DNA of 7,146 nt from NCBI GenBank assembly GCA_964392615.1, contig CAYMRB010000491.1, positions 1-7,146 of the forward strand. The letters are read 5' to 3'. Under the pieces are notes generated by a model. The model saw only the letters and a program-made list of their open reading frames with translations, searched no databases and was not told the DNA's origin. The DNA is from CAYMRB01 sp964392615. GTDB lineage: Bacteria > Planctomycetota > UBA8108. A program made the translations under genes and the position numbers. Below are positions 7,100-7,146 of the stretch, in pieces (the first letter of the stretch is position 1; each line of letters starts with the position of its first letter).

Positions 7100-7144
7100 G
7101 GTGCCGCGGAGGTTCTCGAGGACGACCCGGATGCGGACGCGTCC
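7100..7144 (-). pseudogene. Out-of-frame upstream part of the metalloprotease gene (CARDB domain start)
   Basis: Read in the frame starting at 7144 on the minus strand, these 15 codons give GRVRIRVVLENLRGT. This is a beta-strand followed by the N-L-x-G-T turn typical of the start of a CARDB domain. Fourteen of the 15 codons end in G or C. The frame used by the rest of the protease gives a proline/arginine-rich reading here, with only about half its codons ending in G or C. Adding one C to the CCC run at 7099-7101 would join the two readings as ...LRGT-PASEVVVLEG..., a continuous domain. This is therefore the same gene, broken by a 1-base deletion that may be real or an assembly error. Confidence 0.6.
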
Positions 7145-7146
7145 GG

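Overview
The window looks like chromosomal DNA of a high-GC bacterium, most likely a member of the Planctomycetota or a close relative. The main evidence is the pairing of an ECF-type sigma factor with a transmembrane Ser/Thr kinase carrying C-terminal WD40 repeats. The kinase has the N-terminal acidic helix region, the large hinge insertion and the catalytic-loop wording familiar from planctomycetal kinases. This assignment rests on recalled family features, not on a database search.

All credible genes lie on the minus strand, so the reading order runs from the right edge to the left edge. (1) 7146-4926: a secreted-type M6-family metalloprotease, truncated at its N-terminus by the window edge. 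It has a CARDB-like N-terminal domain, a split M6 catalytic domain with HELSH...D, a three-lobed fascin-like beta-trefoil inserted inside the catalytic domain, an EF-hand-type loop, and a C-terminal IPT/TIG-like domain. Its first codons in the window are in a different frame from the rest, which points to a 1-base loss in a C run at 7099-7101. (2) 4844-4925: a short gap with a 16-bp dyad and a near-perfect Shine-Dalgarno sequence. (3) 4843-4211: an ECF sigma factor. (4) 4179-337: the 1280-residue kinase, 31 bases downstream of the sigma factor and probably co-transcribed with it. Codon bias suggests its last ~55 codons may be out of frame after a G6 run at 501-506. (5) 250-1: the N-terminus of an unrecognised, probably exported protein, with a good Shine-Dalgarno sequence and signal peptide, running off the left edge.

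A plausible working model is an envelope signalling locus. The kinase would sense through its extracytoplasmic WD40 propellers and signal in the cytoplasm, with the neighbouring sigma factor as a candidate output and the flanking exported proteins as possible effectors or targets. The sigma-kinase link is supported by gene order and spacing. The link to the two exported proteins is only proximity. No RNA genes, CRISPR arrays, insertion sequences or convincing terminators were seen. The longest stretch without a called gene is under 100 bases.
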